42,509 nt of DNA, taken from positions 1 through 42,509 of the forward strand of contig NZ_VXDC01000020.1 of NCBI RefSeq assembly GCF_008711285.1, in the 5' to 3' direction. The position numbers and the translations under genes were made by a program. This DNA comes from Roseibium aquae (GTDB lineage Bacteria > Pseudomonadota > Alphaproteobacteria > Rhizobiales > Stappiaceae). Positions 33,712-41,438 of the stretch are shown piece after piece. Numbering within the stretch: the first letter of the stretch is position 1; each line of letters begins with the position of its first letter. The notes below the pieces were generated by a model. The model was not told the origin of the DNA. It searched no databases and saw only the letters and a list, made by a program, of their open reading frames with translations.

Positions 33712-33967
33712 GACGGCCCCGCGGGCGCAAGTGTTTTGAACGTGATGTTCATCGGCGGGTGCGTTCATCTATTCGGCCTGTTCGTGCAGCCCATACATGA
33801 CTGCTGGCCCTGATGGTGTCCGCGGATCGAGGCCTCATCAATGGGACGCGCTTCAGCGCGCATAAAGCTCTCCGGGCCTTTTCGATCCTCAGCTCTGCCG
33901 ATTGGCCATCCCGTCGCTATTGCACTTGTGCCACCTGGTCGGGTCTCTGTTAGTTCGATTTGTAAGG

Positions 33968-34085
33968 TTACGCGTTCCGGAACACCTCCCCGGTAGAGAG
34001 CATCGCCCAAATAGCCCGGGCGAGCTTGTTTGCGACCGCAACGGTAGGAACCATAGGCCGACGACGTTCTAACAAGGTGAACCGT
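33968..34085 (-). mobile_element. IS110-family transposase C-terminal remnant
   Basis: On the minus strand the codons read LLERRRPMVPTVAVANKLAR and then AIWAMLSTGEVFRNA before a TAA at 33968-33970. The run of small hydrophobic residues, VANKLAR and the WAM motif are the usual end of IS110/IS1111 transposases. Everything N-terminal is missing. The following 200 bp on the same strand (33750-33967) resembles the non-coding tail of such elements, but I could not define the ends. Confidence 0.5.
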
Positions 34086-34331
34086 GCCGGGTTTGCCGGA
34101 GGGGCGAACTGATGAGGATGCTGGGCGATACACGGCGGCCGGTGGTCGGGTAGTGCCTCCGGCGGCGGCGTATGCGTACTGAACTCTCAAGGCTGCGATC
34201 AAGGGATGGGGTGTGGCGCGTGTGTCTTAGGGCCACCCAAAGCCATTGGAATTGACGCCCCTCGGAGTCCACCACCCGAGCGTGAGCCCGGGCGGCGCGG
34301 CGCGTTTACACGCTATATCGGTTAATCCGCT

Positions 34332-34763
34332 CTATTTTTCATCCGGGTCGGAGCCGAGCGCTTCCATCAATTGATCGAAGGTGTTCGATTGTATGCTGTT
34401 GCCGTTGCCCATCATTGACGACAAGCCGCCTCCTTGTTCTTGCAGGGACAGAAGCTGCGGCAACATGCTTGCCGCGGGACCGTTGCCCGACCGTGAACCG
34501 AGGCGGTCCTTGAACTCGTCACCGGTCACTTCTCCGCTGCCATCGGCATCCAACTCGGCAAATAGTTCCTCGCGGGACAGGCCGGCTGCAGAACCTGCCC
34601 TGTTGAGCGGATTGTCCTTTGACGCTTTATTGAACTCGTCTAGTGAAAGCCCTTTGCTGCCGTCGGTATCGGCCGTATTGAACCTTTCAGTCATTCGTTC
34701 TTTGAACTGGGCCTGAATGGACGAAAAGTCCATCATTCCAGATGATAGTCCACCTATCGACAT
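34332..34763 (-). CDS. EF-hand calcium-binding protein
   Basis: A 143-aa protein with two EF-hands: DTDGSKGLSLDEF and DADGSGEVTGDEF, each with the Asp-x-Asp-x-Ser pattern and closing Glu. The N-terminus (MSIGGLSSGMMDF) and the Gln/Ser/Gly-rich C-terminus resemble XopAW-like EF-hand proteins. No Sec signal is present. The start at 34763 follows AGAAGGAA; the longer frame adds unrelated sequence. It is the only intact gene between the uptake operon and the prophage, and I see no link to either. Calcium binding is likely; the role is unknown. Confidence 0.75.
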   Translation of the reverse strand: MSIGGLSSGMMDFSSIQAQFKERMTERFNTADTDGSKGLSLDEFNKASKDNPLNRAGSAAGLSREELFAELDADGSGEVTGDEFKDRLGSRSGNGPAASMLPQLLSLQEQGGGLSSMMGNGNSIQSNTFDQLMEALGSDPDEK

Positions 34764-34945
34764 AGTTCCGGTTCCTTCTCGTGAACGAGACATGCAGCCT
34801 TGGTAATGCGTGTCGGGTTTTTCGGCTTCGTAGGGGAAGCAAAGAACAGGCCAGTTCAAGCCGGTCCGGACACTGGGTTACCTCTTTTCGCGCACGCACA
34901 CGCGAAGGATGATGCCGGAAAAGGTTCACAAGGGACGGTCAATCA

Positions 34946-34977
34946 TGCCTGAACCTGGCCGCGGCCAGGCTCAGGCA
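34946..34977. repeat. 32-bp near-perfect palindrome
   Basis: The arms 34946-34961 and 34962-34977 are reverse complements with a single mismatch, centred on CCGCGG, with no loop. No T-run follows either side, so it is not a standard terminator. A dyad this long suits a dimeric protein site or a cruciform. It lies in a 265-bp non-coding gap (34764-35028) upstream of the EF-hand gene, which is otherwise featureless. Confidence 0.55.
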
Positions 34978-35028
34978 CATTGCAGCCGGCAAATGGTCCG
35001 CCCGCAAATAGATCAGCATGGCACCGCA

Positions 35029-35664
35029 TTACCAGGAGCAACACCAAACCCACGGAGCCGTCGCCTGAAAACGAAAGTGCGAAAGATATTTGACACTACC
35101 CCATCTGGTTTTCAGGTCGCGGAATCTCTCATCTCCGGCGATCGCGAAGGCGTAGCTTTCAATCTGCGTTAGCTCTTTCGCGCCAATCACGACGGATGGG
35201 CGCTTTAATTTAACGATCAGATTCTCAAGCTTTTCCGACCGGCTGAGAGGAACTGCTCTCGATAGCATCAAATCAACAATGCCTGTTTTCCCGTCAAACC
35301 GCGAATACCGCCGATAGGTCGGGCACGGCTCGTTCCGGATCAAGTGACCGGAACTTTCGGTCGAGCTCGGAAATCATCACCTCGACGCCCGTTCCAAGCG
35401 CTCTGAACCGGCCTTTTCGCTCCTTGCCGCGCAAAGCGCCCTTGCTTTTGGATCGCGCGCCATGCCGTTTCCATGACCCTCCGACCTTCCCGAACAGCGC
35501 TTCAGCCTCTTGGCGTGAGAAGCCGTGCCGTTGTCCGTCACCGTGATGGAGCGAATGCCGAGGTCGCCCACGTCGACGTCAACGTCAACGTCGACACGCG
35601 TGGCGTACGCCTGCACCGGCGTCGCATTCGCAAGCTTGCGCAGATGATCGTGCTCGACCTGCAT
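35029..35664 (-). pseudogene. Frameshifted GHKL (HSP90-like) ATPase gene
   Basis: Three reading frames together give one protein. The first (from 35664) has the N-box-like LANATPVQAYATRVDVDV and SITVTDNGT. One missing G near 35523 shifts to a frame with GFSRQEAEALFGKVGGSWKR, then ALRGKERKGRFRALG and VEVMISELDRKF. A second shift near 35295 leads to VKLKRPSVVIGAKELTQIES and GDERFRDLKTRW. These are the Bergerat-fold motifs of stand-alone GHKL ATPases seen in some defence loci. The 3' end after KTRW is foreign. The gene is dead; its former partner is not visible. Confidence 0.6.
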
Positions 35665-35795
35665 TCAGAAAGTGGCATTTGCCATCTAAGCCCCTCGACT
35701 ACAGACTGTTTCATCCGTCCAGAATCGGTTCGAAGGAAAGCGGGTGTCAAAGAAATCGACACTGTTCTAGCCGGCGCTGATGTGAAGGGCGCGCC

Positions 35796-36094
35796 GTCCC
35801 AACCTCCCCGCTGGTCCCAACCCTGTCCCAACCTCCGAAGGGGGTTGGGGACACGAAAAGACGTTCAATAACAACGGTGTCCCCAACCTCACCCTGTGGT
35901 CCCAACCTTTTGCTACACATTCATGTGGGAGAACGGAAAAGGTCGGGAACATGTTTTTCTATACGAAAAGAGAAGGACCCCCGTTGGGGACACCGAGGTT
36001 GGGACCACATCCGGTCAAGTGATTGGAGTGAAACGATAAAGGACTGTCCCAACCCCCCTCTAAGGTTGGGACCACGCGTTCGGAGGTTGGGACC
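35796..36094. repeat. Eleven GGTTGGGACC-type motifs in both orientations
   Basis: Motif [AG]GGTTGGG(G)AC or its reverse complement occurs at 35796, 35813, 35825, 35843, 35879, 35898, 35983, 35996, 36046, 36063 and 36084. Six copies point one way (GTCCCAACC) and five the other. Pairs are mirrored: the block 35876-35908 (GGTGTCCCCAAC then TGTGGTCCCAACCT) recurs as its reverse complement at 35983-36008. Such density cannot be chance. It is a likely binding array for a phage replication initiator or repressor, just ahead of the prophage genes. No cognate protein gene is recognised nearby. The surrounding 35665-36222 has no supported gene. Confidence 0.65.
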
Positions 36095-36222
36095 GGGACG
36101 GGCAGCCCGTCGATTTTCGCCGGCCGCGTCGCCCATGGTCGTTTTTGCTTTGGCCGGGGACCGCAGGATGCTAAATCTTGCGGTGACCGAAGCCGAAGGT
36201 TCACAGCTTGTGAGCCTTCACG

Positions 36223-36864
36223 ATGAACACACCGATCCCCGCGCAGGATGTGAGCCCCGAAACGGGCGCGATCTCCCGGTCCTGCATCCTCGCCCTCGAC
36301 CTTGGCACCACGGCCGGCTGGGCGCCTTGCGAACCGGCAACAACGGCCGCCGCAGTCGAATGGCGGATCATCCCCGATTGGCCCGCATACGAGGTGTCAT
36401 CCGAAGGGCGGGTTCGCAGGATGCGGCAGTCCAAGGGCGCGAAAGCGGGCCGCGTCCTCCGCCCTTCGCTCAACATGCAGACCGGGTATGTCTCGGTCTG
36501 CCTTTGCGAGCGTCCGAGATCGAAGCGCATCGACGTTCACCGTCTCGTTGCCCTGACATTTCTGGGCCGCCCGCCCTCCGCGCATCATCTTGTCGCGCAC
36601 AATGATGGCGATCGTACCAACAACGCCGTTGGCAATCTGCGATGGGCAACGCAGGCCGAAAACCTTGCCGACTGCACGTTGCACGGCACCGCCTTGAAGG
36701 GCTCGAGGAACCCCGCGTCCGTCATCACAGAGATCGACGTTCGCGCAATCCGTCGAATGAAGATCGCCGGAATTCCACGACCATTGATCGCCGAGGGCTA
36801 CGGTCTCCATAAGCGTTCGGTGTTCAAGATCCTCGCGCGGTCCAGCTGGGAGCACGTACGATGA
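36223..36864 (+). CDS. NUMOD4-HNH homing-type endonuclease with RuvC-like front end
   Basis: A 213-aa protein. Residues about 46-70 are a NUMOD4 DNA-binding motif (EWRIIPDWPAYEVSSEGRVR), about 101-146 an HNH_3 nuclease (VHRLVALTFLG, HNDGDRTNNAVGNLRWAT), and the end is a helix-turn-helix like those of phage homing enzymes. Residues about 19-33 (SCILALDLGTTAGWA) are not part of that family: they copy the start of the RuvC-like protein encoded next (SILALDLGTRTGWA). The gene thus looks like a homing nuclease that landed inside a RuvC-like gene. It overlaps the next gene by 4 bp. No strong ribosome site precedes the ATG. Confidence 0.8.
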   Translation: MNTPIPAQDVSPETGAISRSCILALDLGTTAGWAPCEPATTAAAVEWRIIPDWPAYEVSSEGRVRRMRQSKGAKAGRVLRPSLNMQTGYVSVCLCERPRSKRIDVHRLVALTFLGRPPSAHHLVAHNDGDRTNNAVGNLRWATQAENLADCTLHGTALKGSRNPASVITEIDVRAIRRMKIAGIPRPLIAEGYGLHKRSVFKILARSSWEHVR

Positions 36865-37325
36865 GCATCTTGGCTTTGGACCTTGGTACGCGGACTGGAT
36901 GGGCGCTTCTAACGCGTGATCGGGCAATCACGAGCGGCGTCGTCGACTTCAGGCAGGACCGATGGCAGGGCGGCGGTATGCGCTTTCTGCGCTTCCGGGG
37001 CTGGCTGGACGAAGTCCATCGACTCTCCGGCGGTTTCGAACAGCTGATCTACGAGCAGGTTCGCCGGCATGCGGGGACAGACGCCTCCCATCTCTACGGA
37101 GGCTGGTTGGCAATTCTTGAGGTTTGGTGTGAGCAAAACTCCATAGCCTATGCCGGCGTACCGGTCGGCACCATCAAGCGCCACGCCACCGGCAAGGGCA
37201 ACGCACCGAAGGAGGCGATGATCGCGGCGGCACGCGCCCGGGGCTTCAGCCCCGCGGATGACAACGAGGCCGACGCGATCGCCATCCTGCTCTGGGCGCT
37301 GGAGACCCGGGGAGGTGTGCAATGA
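36861..37325 (+). CDS. RuvC-like phage resolvase
   Basis: A 154-aa RNase H-fold nuclease related to crossover-junction resolvases. Acidic residues expected for the active site are D6 or so in LALDLGTRTGWA, E in LIYEQVRRH (about 67), and the DDNEADAIAIL cluster near the C-terminus (about 133-143). Phages use such enzymes to resolve branched DNA before packaging. It starts in the stop of the HNH gene (ATGA) and overlaps the next gene by 4 bp. Confidence 0.82.
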   Translation: MSILALDLGTRTGWALLTRDRAITSGVVDFRQDRWQGGGMRFLRFRGWLDEVHRLSGGFEQLIYEQVRRHAGTDASHLYGGWLAILEVWCEQNSIAYAGVPVGTIKRHATGKGNAPKEAMIAAARARGFSPADDNEADAIAILLWALETRGGVQ

Positions 37326-37525
37326 GCGGCATGCGGTTCACGCCGAAGGGCTATGGCGGGCGTCGCCGCGACCCGGAGCAGGTCAAGCGCGAGGGGTGGC
37401 ACGAACAGCGCATGCTGGCGGTCTCGCTGGACGACCAGCGTCTCACCTGGCCGGAGCGTGAGTTGATCCGTCAACTCGGGGACAAGCTCTACGGAAAGCG
37501 ACAGGAGGACGGGTCTCATGCGTGA
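37322..37525 (+). CDS. Small phage protein
   Basis: A 67-aa basic protein starting MSGMRFTPKGYGGRRRDPEQ. I do not recognise a fold. It overlaps the RuvC-like gene by 4 bp and the DUF6362 gene by 8 bp, so it is a true member of this prophage operon. Similar small proteins occur in this slot in related prophages, in my recollection. Confidence 0.6.
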   Translation: MSGMRFTPKGYGGRRRDPEQVKREGWHEQRMLAVSLDDQRLTWPERELIRQLGDKLYGKRQEDGSHA

Positions 37526-37940
37526 ATGGACAACTGCCCGCGTTCAGGACCGCCTCGAAATGGCCGCCGACGTGTTCGCGCAACTGCCCGCAGTGAAGCC
37601 GCAGGGCCCCTTCAACGCCTGGCCCGAGTACTTCCACAGCTTCGCCGATCAGGTCGGCCAGCAGCCGCAGATGCGTCGGCCTAGGCCTGGCCCGCGGCAG
37701 ATCACGCAGGCCGAGGAGGCCATGCTCTGGCTGCGGTGGCTCGAGAAGGACGACGCACGGATCGTCTGGCTGCGCGCGAACCGGACACCGTGGAAACCCA
37801 TCTGTTGGGAGCTCGGCATAAGCCGGGCCACGGCGAACCGGCGCTGGCAGTACGGGATCGCGGTCATCGTCTGGCGGTTGAATTGGAGGCAGGTGCCTAG
37901 GAAGCGGTCGATGGAGTTCGTGGTGGCGGCAACGAACTGA
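37518..37940 (+). CDS. DUF6362 phage protein
   Basis: A 140-aa protein matching DUF6362, common upstream of packaging genes in Rhodobacterales prophages. Recognisable segments are RVQDRLEMAADVFAQLP, AEEAMLWLRWLEKDDARIVW and the HTH-like WELGISRATANRRWQYG. It is probably a DNA-binding regulator, comparable to late-gene activators or terminase helpers; that role is inferred. The last 25 residues differ from what I recall of relatives. Confidence 0.75.
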   Translation: MREWTTARVQDRLEMAADVFAQLPAVKPQGPFNAWPEYFHSFADQVGQQPQMRRPRPGPRQITQAEEAMLWLRWLEKDDARIVWLRANRTPWKPICWELGISRATANRRWQYGIAVIVWRLNWRQVPRKRSMEFVVAATN

Positions 37941-37992
37941 ACGGGTTTTATTGAAGTTGGGATGCGAAACTTGAATAGGCGTGCTGAGCTAT

Positions 37993-38406
37993 TCAAGGCT
38001 CAAACGGGTTCAGCACGTCCACGTCGAGCCCTGCAACATCGGCCCCGTTGCGGGTTACCAGCGTCAGACCGTTGACCTTGGCTGTCGCTGCCAGCAGCGC
38101 GTCAATAACCGGCACTGGACGGATCGCGTTCATCCGGCCCCATTCCTCCGCGACGGCCGTGTCGACGGGTAGCACCCTGTCGCCGAAACCCGCAATCACG
38201 TCGCCGAGCCATGCCTCGAGCGCCTCGGCCTTCCGGGGATCGCGGCGGCGCACCAGTTCTACGCCCTTGCGGATTTCGCCCAAAACCAATGCGCTGAGCC
38301 ACAGGTCATCCTCGGCCACGCCCGCCCACCAGGTGGCAACTGCTGGGTCGCACCTCTCGCCCTTGCGCACTTCGGAAATGATGTTCGTGTCGATCAGGTA
38401 GCTCAC
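37993..38406 (-). CDS. vapC: VapC-type PIN toxin
   Basis: A 137-aa PIN-domain ribonuclease. The first acidic residue is in YLIDTNIISEVRKGE, the second in LVLGEIRKGVELV, and the third in PVIDALLAATAKVNGLTLVTRN, all intact. It starts with GTG at 38406, overlapping the antitoxin stop by 4 bp (GTGA). VapC toxins cut tRNA or rRNA; the antitoxin neutralises them. The pair lies against the direction of the prophage genes, typical of a moron. Confidence 0.88.
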   Translation of the reverse strand: MSYLIDTNIISEVRKGERCDPAVATWWAGVAEDDLWLSALVLGEIRKGVELVRRRDPRKAEALEAWLGDVIAGFGDRVLPVDTAVAEEWGRMNAIRPVPVIDALLAATAKVNGLTLVTRNGADVAGLDVDVLNPFEP

Positions 38407-38687
38407 AGGGAGACATCGCGCCCGAAATCGCGGGGACGGTCGAGATCGATCCCGTCGAGCGGCGCCGAGGCGATGAGCGCTTTGAGCCCACCCGCGCGGG
38501 GCATCGCGATCTTCTCGCGAAGTATAGCGCGCGTCTCGCTCTCGCGTGCGGGATCGCCCAAGGCGGTGGCGACGTCCCGGACGAGGGCAGCGTCTTCCTT
38601 GCGGACCTGAACTTCCACGCGCACGAAGCCCTGCTGCTGACGGCGCTTGCGCCACTGGGTGACGGGAGACGGATCGGTGCTGGCCAT
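38403..38687 (-). CDS. vapB: Antitoxin of the VapC pair
   Basis: A 94-aa protein. The centre (GFVRVEVQVRKEDAALVRDV) is a ribbon-helix-helix-like DNA-binding segment, and the C-terminus (ASAPLDGIDLDRPRDFGRDV) is the acidic toxin-binding tail. GGAGGG precedes the ATG at 38687; a start four codons earlier is less likely. It is first in the operon and coupled to the toxin. It probably represses its own promoter at the repeats at 38700-38720. Confidence 0.82.
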   Translation of the reverse strand: MASTDPSPVTQWRKRRQQQGFVRVEVQVRKEDAALVRDVATALGDPARESETRAILREKIAMPRAGGLKALIASAPLDGIDLDRPRDFGRDVSL

Positions 38688-38699
38688 GTTGCCCTCCAT

Positions 38700-38720
38700 T
38701 ACCGGAAATACTACCGGAAA
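38700..38720. promoter_or_regulatory. Direct repeats at the toxin-antitoxin promoter
   Basis: TACCGGAAA occurs at 38700-38708 and 38712-38720, spaced 12 bp. Each contains the palindrome CCGG. The position directly upstream of the antitoxin start suits an autoregulatory operator. -10 and -35 boxes cannot be assigned. Confidence 0.45.
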
Positions 38721-39189
38721 GATGAGTGCGCGGCAACAGGCTTCAAGATCGCGCTGTCAAGTCCGAACGCACCTGCGAGACAATTTCTTGCGAGACACCG
38801 CAAGACGAGACGGATCGCCCTTTTAACGGTATCCATGGCGATATACTCGCTCTCGTGCGCTCAGGCGAACCGCCGTTCATCCTGCGGTGGACACCGGGGC
38901 TGGTTTCCGGGGTCCAGCGGGGGTCCAGGCCGCCAAGTTATTGTTTTCCGGTTCCTTTTCGGGCAAAACGTATGCTGGCGGGCGAAGCGCGACGCTTTCC
39001 CAGTGACGCCCCCGAAAACAGCCGTTTCGTTTCGTTTTGCCGAATTCGTCAATGAAATCAGCCCCTGACGGTCTGAACACACCCGCCTGAAACGAAATGG
39101 GGGGCAGGGGGGCATTTCGCTTTCGCGGGCCGCCGTTTCGTTTTCCGCGCCGCCCCGTTTCGCGTCAGCGCCCACATCAGGACATTTCG
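38721..39189. other. Gene-free gap before the methylase gene
   Basis: No supported gene was seen. Open frames at 38726-39055 and 38835-39068 lack family resemblance. The gap holds a small hairpin CTTGCG/CGCAAG near 38784-38801 and repeated CGTTTCG elements (GCCGTTTCGTTT at 39021-39032 and 39132-39143, plus inverse CGAAA copies near 39090). It may carry the promoter for the packaging genes. Confidence 0.35.
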
Positions 39190-40539
39190 ATGGACGTGAT
39201 CGACCTGCCGCTTGCGCAGATCATTCCCTATGCGCGCAACCCGCGGCGGAACGACAAGGCCATTGCCACGGTGGCGGCCTCGATTGCCGAGTTTGGCTGG
39301 CGCCAGCCGATCGTGGTCGATGAGCAGATGGTCGTGCTGGCCGGGCACACGCGGCTGGAGGCGGCACGTCAACTCGGCCTTGAAACCGCTCCGGTGCACG
39401 TTGCCAAGGGCTTGAGCGAAGCACAGGCCCGCGCCTACCGGTTGATGGACAACCGTTCGGGCGAGAACGCTGAATGGGAAGAGGCGCTACTTGGCCTGGA
39501 ACTGGGCGATCTTCTAGAAGCGGAATTCAATCTTGAACTGACCGGGTTTTCGGATGGGGAACTGGATCGCTTGCTGGCCGAAGCGGTTGCAGGCCTTGAT
39601 GGTGACGCCGGGGGCTCCGTGCCGCCGGTGACCATCCCCGAACCACCGCGCGACCCGGCCTCGCGGACGGGCGATCTCTGGATCCTCGGAGATCATCGAT
39701 TGCTGTGCGGTGACAGCACCAGCGCGGCCGATGTGCGCCGCCTGATGAACGGCGAGCGGGCGATCCTGTTCGCCACCGACCCACCGTATCTCGTCGACTA
39801 CGACGGCTCGAACCACCCGACCCGGAACAAGGACTGGTCGGCGTCCTACGGCACGACATGGGACGACAGTTCGCAGGGCGCGGAACTCTACGACGGCTTC
39901 ATCGCTGCAGCCGTGGCCGAGGCCATCGCCGAGGACGCCGCATGGTACTGCTGGCACGCCTCGCGCCGCCAGGCGATGCTGGAGGCTTGCTGGGAGAAGG
40001 CGGGCGCCTTCGTGCATCAGCAGATCATCTGGGTGAAAGATCGCGGCGTCCTGACCCGGTCCCACTACCTCTGGAAGCACGAGCCCTGTTTCATGGGCTG
40101 GCGCCGCCCGAACCGTCCGCCGAAGGTGGCCGAGGAAACGCTGCCATCGACATGGACGCTGCCGAGTTTCGCCAAGGATGACCGGCCCGACCACCCGACG
40201 CCGAAACCGCTCGACGCCTTCGGCATCCCGATGCGCCAGCATGTGGCGCGGGGTGGGCTCTGCTACGAGCCGTTCTCGGGCTCCGGGTCGCAGATCATGG
40301 CGGGCGAGGCCAATGGCCGACGGGTCTTCGCGCTGTGCGGCAGCGCTGAGGATGATGGCTTGGGTGTCGGAAAGCATGGGTCTCGGGTCTCCGTATTCAG
40401 GCCCGCGTCATGCAGCGCCTTCTACGACCCCGAGCCGCGCAGGGCGCGCGGCGGGAGTTCCGGCAGCGCCGGAGATCAGCGGGCGTGCTCGCCCTCGCCG
40501 AAGGCGCTGTCGGTGATGCGCTTCAGAAGGCTCGCGTAG
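39190..40539 (+). CDS. ParB-domain DNA methylase with replaced C-terminus
   Basis: A 449-aa protein. The N-terminus is a ParB/Srx-like domain (LAQIIPYARNPRRNDKAI, LAGHTRLEAARQLG) and the rest an N4/N6 methylase of the permuted class, with DPPY (about 198-201, in ATDPPYLVDYDG) and FSGSGSQIMAGEANGRRVFAL near the end. Relatives continue with an acidic EISPAYVD-type motif that helps bind AdoMet. Here the reading changes abruptly at about 40335 to unrelated Arg/Ser-rich sequence. Such methylases usually protect phage DNA. Activity is doubtful because of the lost motif. The true start is the ATG at 39190, where the family begins. Confidence 0.75.
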   Translation: MDVIDLPLAQIIPYARNPRRNDKAIATVAASIAEFGWRQPIVVDEQMVVLAGHTRLEAARQLGLETAPVHVAKGLSEAQARAYRLMDNRSGENAEWEEALLGLELGDLLEAEFNLELTGFSDGELDRLLAEAVAGLDGDAGGSVPPVTIPEPPRDPASRTGDLWILGDHRLLCGDSTSAADVRRLMNGERAILFATDPPYLVDYDGSNHPTRNKDWSASYGTTWDDSSQGAELYDGFIAAAVAEAIAEDAAWYCWHASRRQAMLEACWEKAGAFVHQQIIWVKDRGVLTRSHYLWKHEPCFMGWRRPNRPPKVAEETLPSTWTLPSFAKDDRPDHPTPKPLDAFGIPMRQHVARGGLCYEPFSGSGSQIMAGEANGRRVFALCGSAEDDGLGVGKHGSRVSVFRPASCSAFYDPEPRRARGGSSGSAGDQRACSPSPKALSVMRFRRLA

Positions 40540-40736
40540 TGCTCGAGGGTGCCGACCATCGCCCAGCCCGCCTCGTCGGGGGCGCAGTTGAAATGGTCGT
40601 CGCTGAGGGTCTGCAGCCGGGCGAGCATCTCGTCGATCTCGGCCTTCTTGGCCGTAAAGGCGTTTAGCGCCGCCTCCTTGTTGCACCGGGCTTTTTCGGC
40701 GCGAAGTTCGTGGCGGGGTGTTGTCTGTGGGTTCAT
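40476..40736 (-). CDS. Small phage protein on the opposite strand
   Basis: An 86-aa protein that is helical and charged (RHELRAEKARCNKEAALNAF). A single Trp-containing segment (DEAGWAMVGTLEHYASLLKR) is typical of a small conserved phage family whose name I do not know. It overlaps the tail of the methylase frame by 64 bp in opposite direction, which supports the idea that the last part of that frame is not real coding sequence. The start at 40736 is chosen over one 4 codons upstream without certainty. Confidence 0.55.
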   Translation of the reverse strand: MNPQTTPRHELRAEKARCNKEAALNAFTAKKAEIDEMLARLQTLSDDHFNCAPDEAGWAMVGTLEHYASLLKRITDSAFGEGEHAR

Positions 40737-40853
40737 GCGGGTGATCATCGTGCTGGCTCCGTTGGGTGCATCGTTTCGGTGTAAGCAGCTTCGCTCTGGC
40801 GCGGGTGCTTATCCACTCTAATCGGAGCAATATCAGTGCTTTGATCGAGGTTT

Positions 40854-41438
40854 TTGGATCATCAAGTGTCATCATCGGCGCAAGCCCTTGCGGTGATTGC
40901 CAAGTTGCTGGATCTCTCGGAGCGCCGGGTGCAGCAATTGAGCCGCGAAGGGGTGCTCCCTAAGGCCACGCGCGGCAAGTACGATCTGATCGGCTCGGTG
41001 CGGGGGTATGTCCGCTACCTGCGCGACCAGGCGAACAAGGCGCAGGCCGGAGCGCCGGACTATGCGGCGGAGCGGGCACGCTTCATCCGGGCGCGGGCGG
41101 ATCTTGCCGAGATGGAGGCCGAGGAAAAACGGGGTTCCGTCATCGCGGCCGAAGAGGTCGGAACCGCATGGATCGCCGTGCTGGCGCTGTTGCGCACACG
41201 ATTGCTGGCACTGCCGGACCGGTTGGCGCCGCAAGCCCATGAGCTCTCAAACGTCGGAGACATCCGTAACCTGATCCGTGCCGCTATCCGCGAGGTGCTC
41301 GATGATCTCGCGCAGTCAGATGTCAAACTCGAGACCGACATTGACCTTGCGGGGGGCGCCGATCCTGAAGCGGACGGTGAAGAGGGCCCTGTCGGTTCTG
41401 AAGCCACCGCCGGATCTGACGATCAGCGACTGGGCTGA
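40854..41438 (+). CDS. Terminase small subunit, Nu1-like
   Basis: A 194-aa DNA-packaging protein. The N-terminal winged helix (IAKLLDLSERRVQQLSREGV) is that of lambda Nu1, which binds cos sites. A helical middle (RARADLAEMEAEEKRGSVIAA) should make dimers, and the C-terminus contacts the large subunit. The start is a TTG with GAGG 4 bases before it; the GTG at 40866 is an alternative. It overlaps the large subunit gene. Confidence 0.82.
   Translation: MDHQVSSSAQALAVIAKLLDLSERRVQQLSREGVLPKATRGKYDLIGSVRGYVRYLRDQANKAQAGAPDYAAERARFIRARADLAEMEAEEKRGSVIAAEEVGTAWIAVLALLRTRLLALPDRLAPQAHELSNVGDIRNLIRAAIREVLDDLAQSDVKLETDIDLAGGADPEADGEEGPVGSEATAGSDDQRLG

Noticed and set aside
33765..34202. 145-aa minus-strand open frame
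   Set aside because: It overlaps the IS110 remnant in a different frame and shows no family likeness.
38726..39055. 109-aa plus-strand open frame in the gap before the methylase
   Set aside because: No ribosome site, no family likeness and low-complexity composition.
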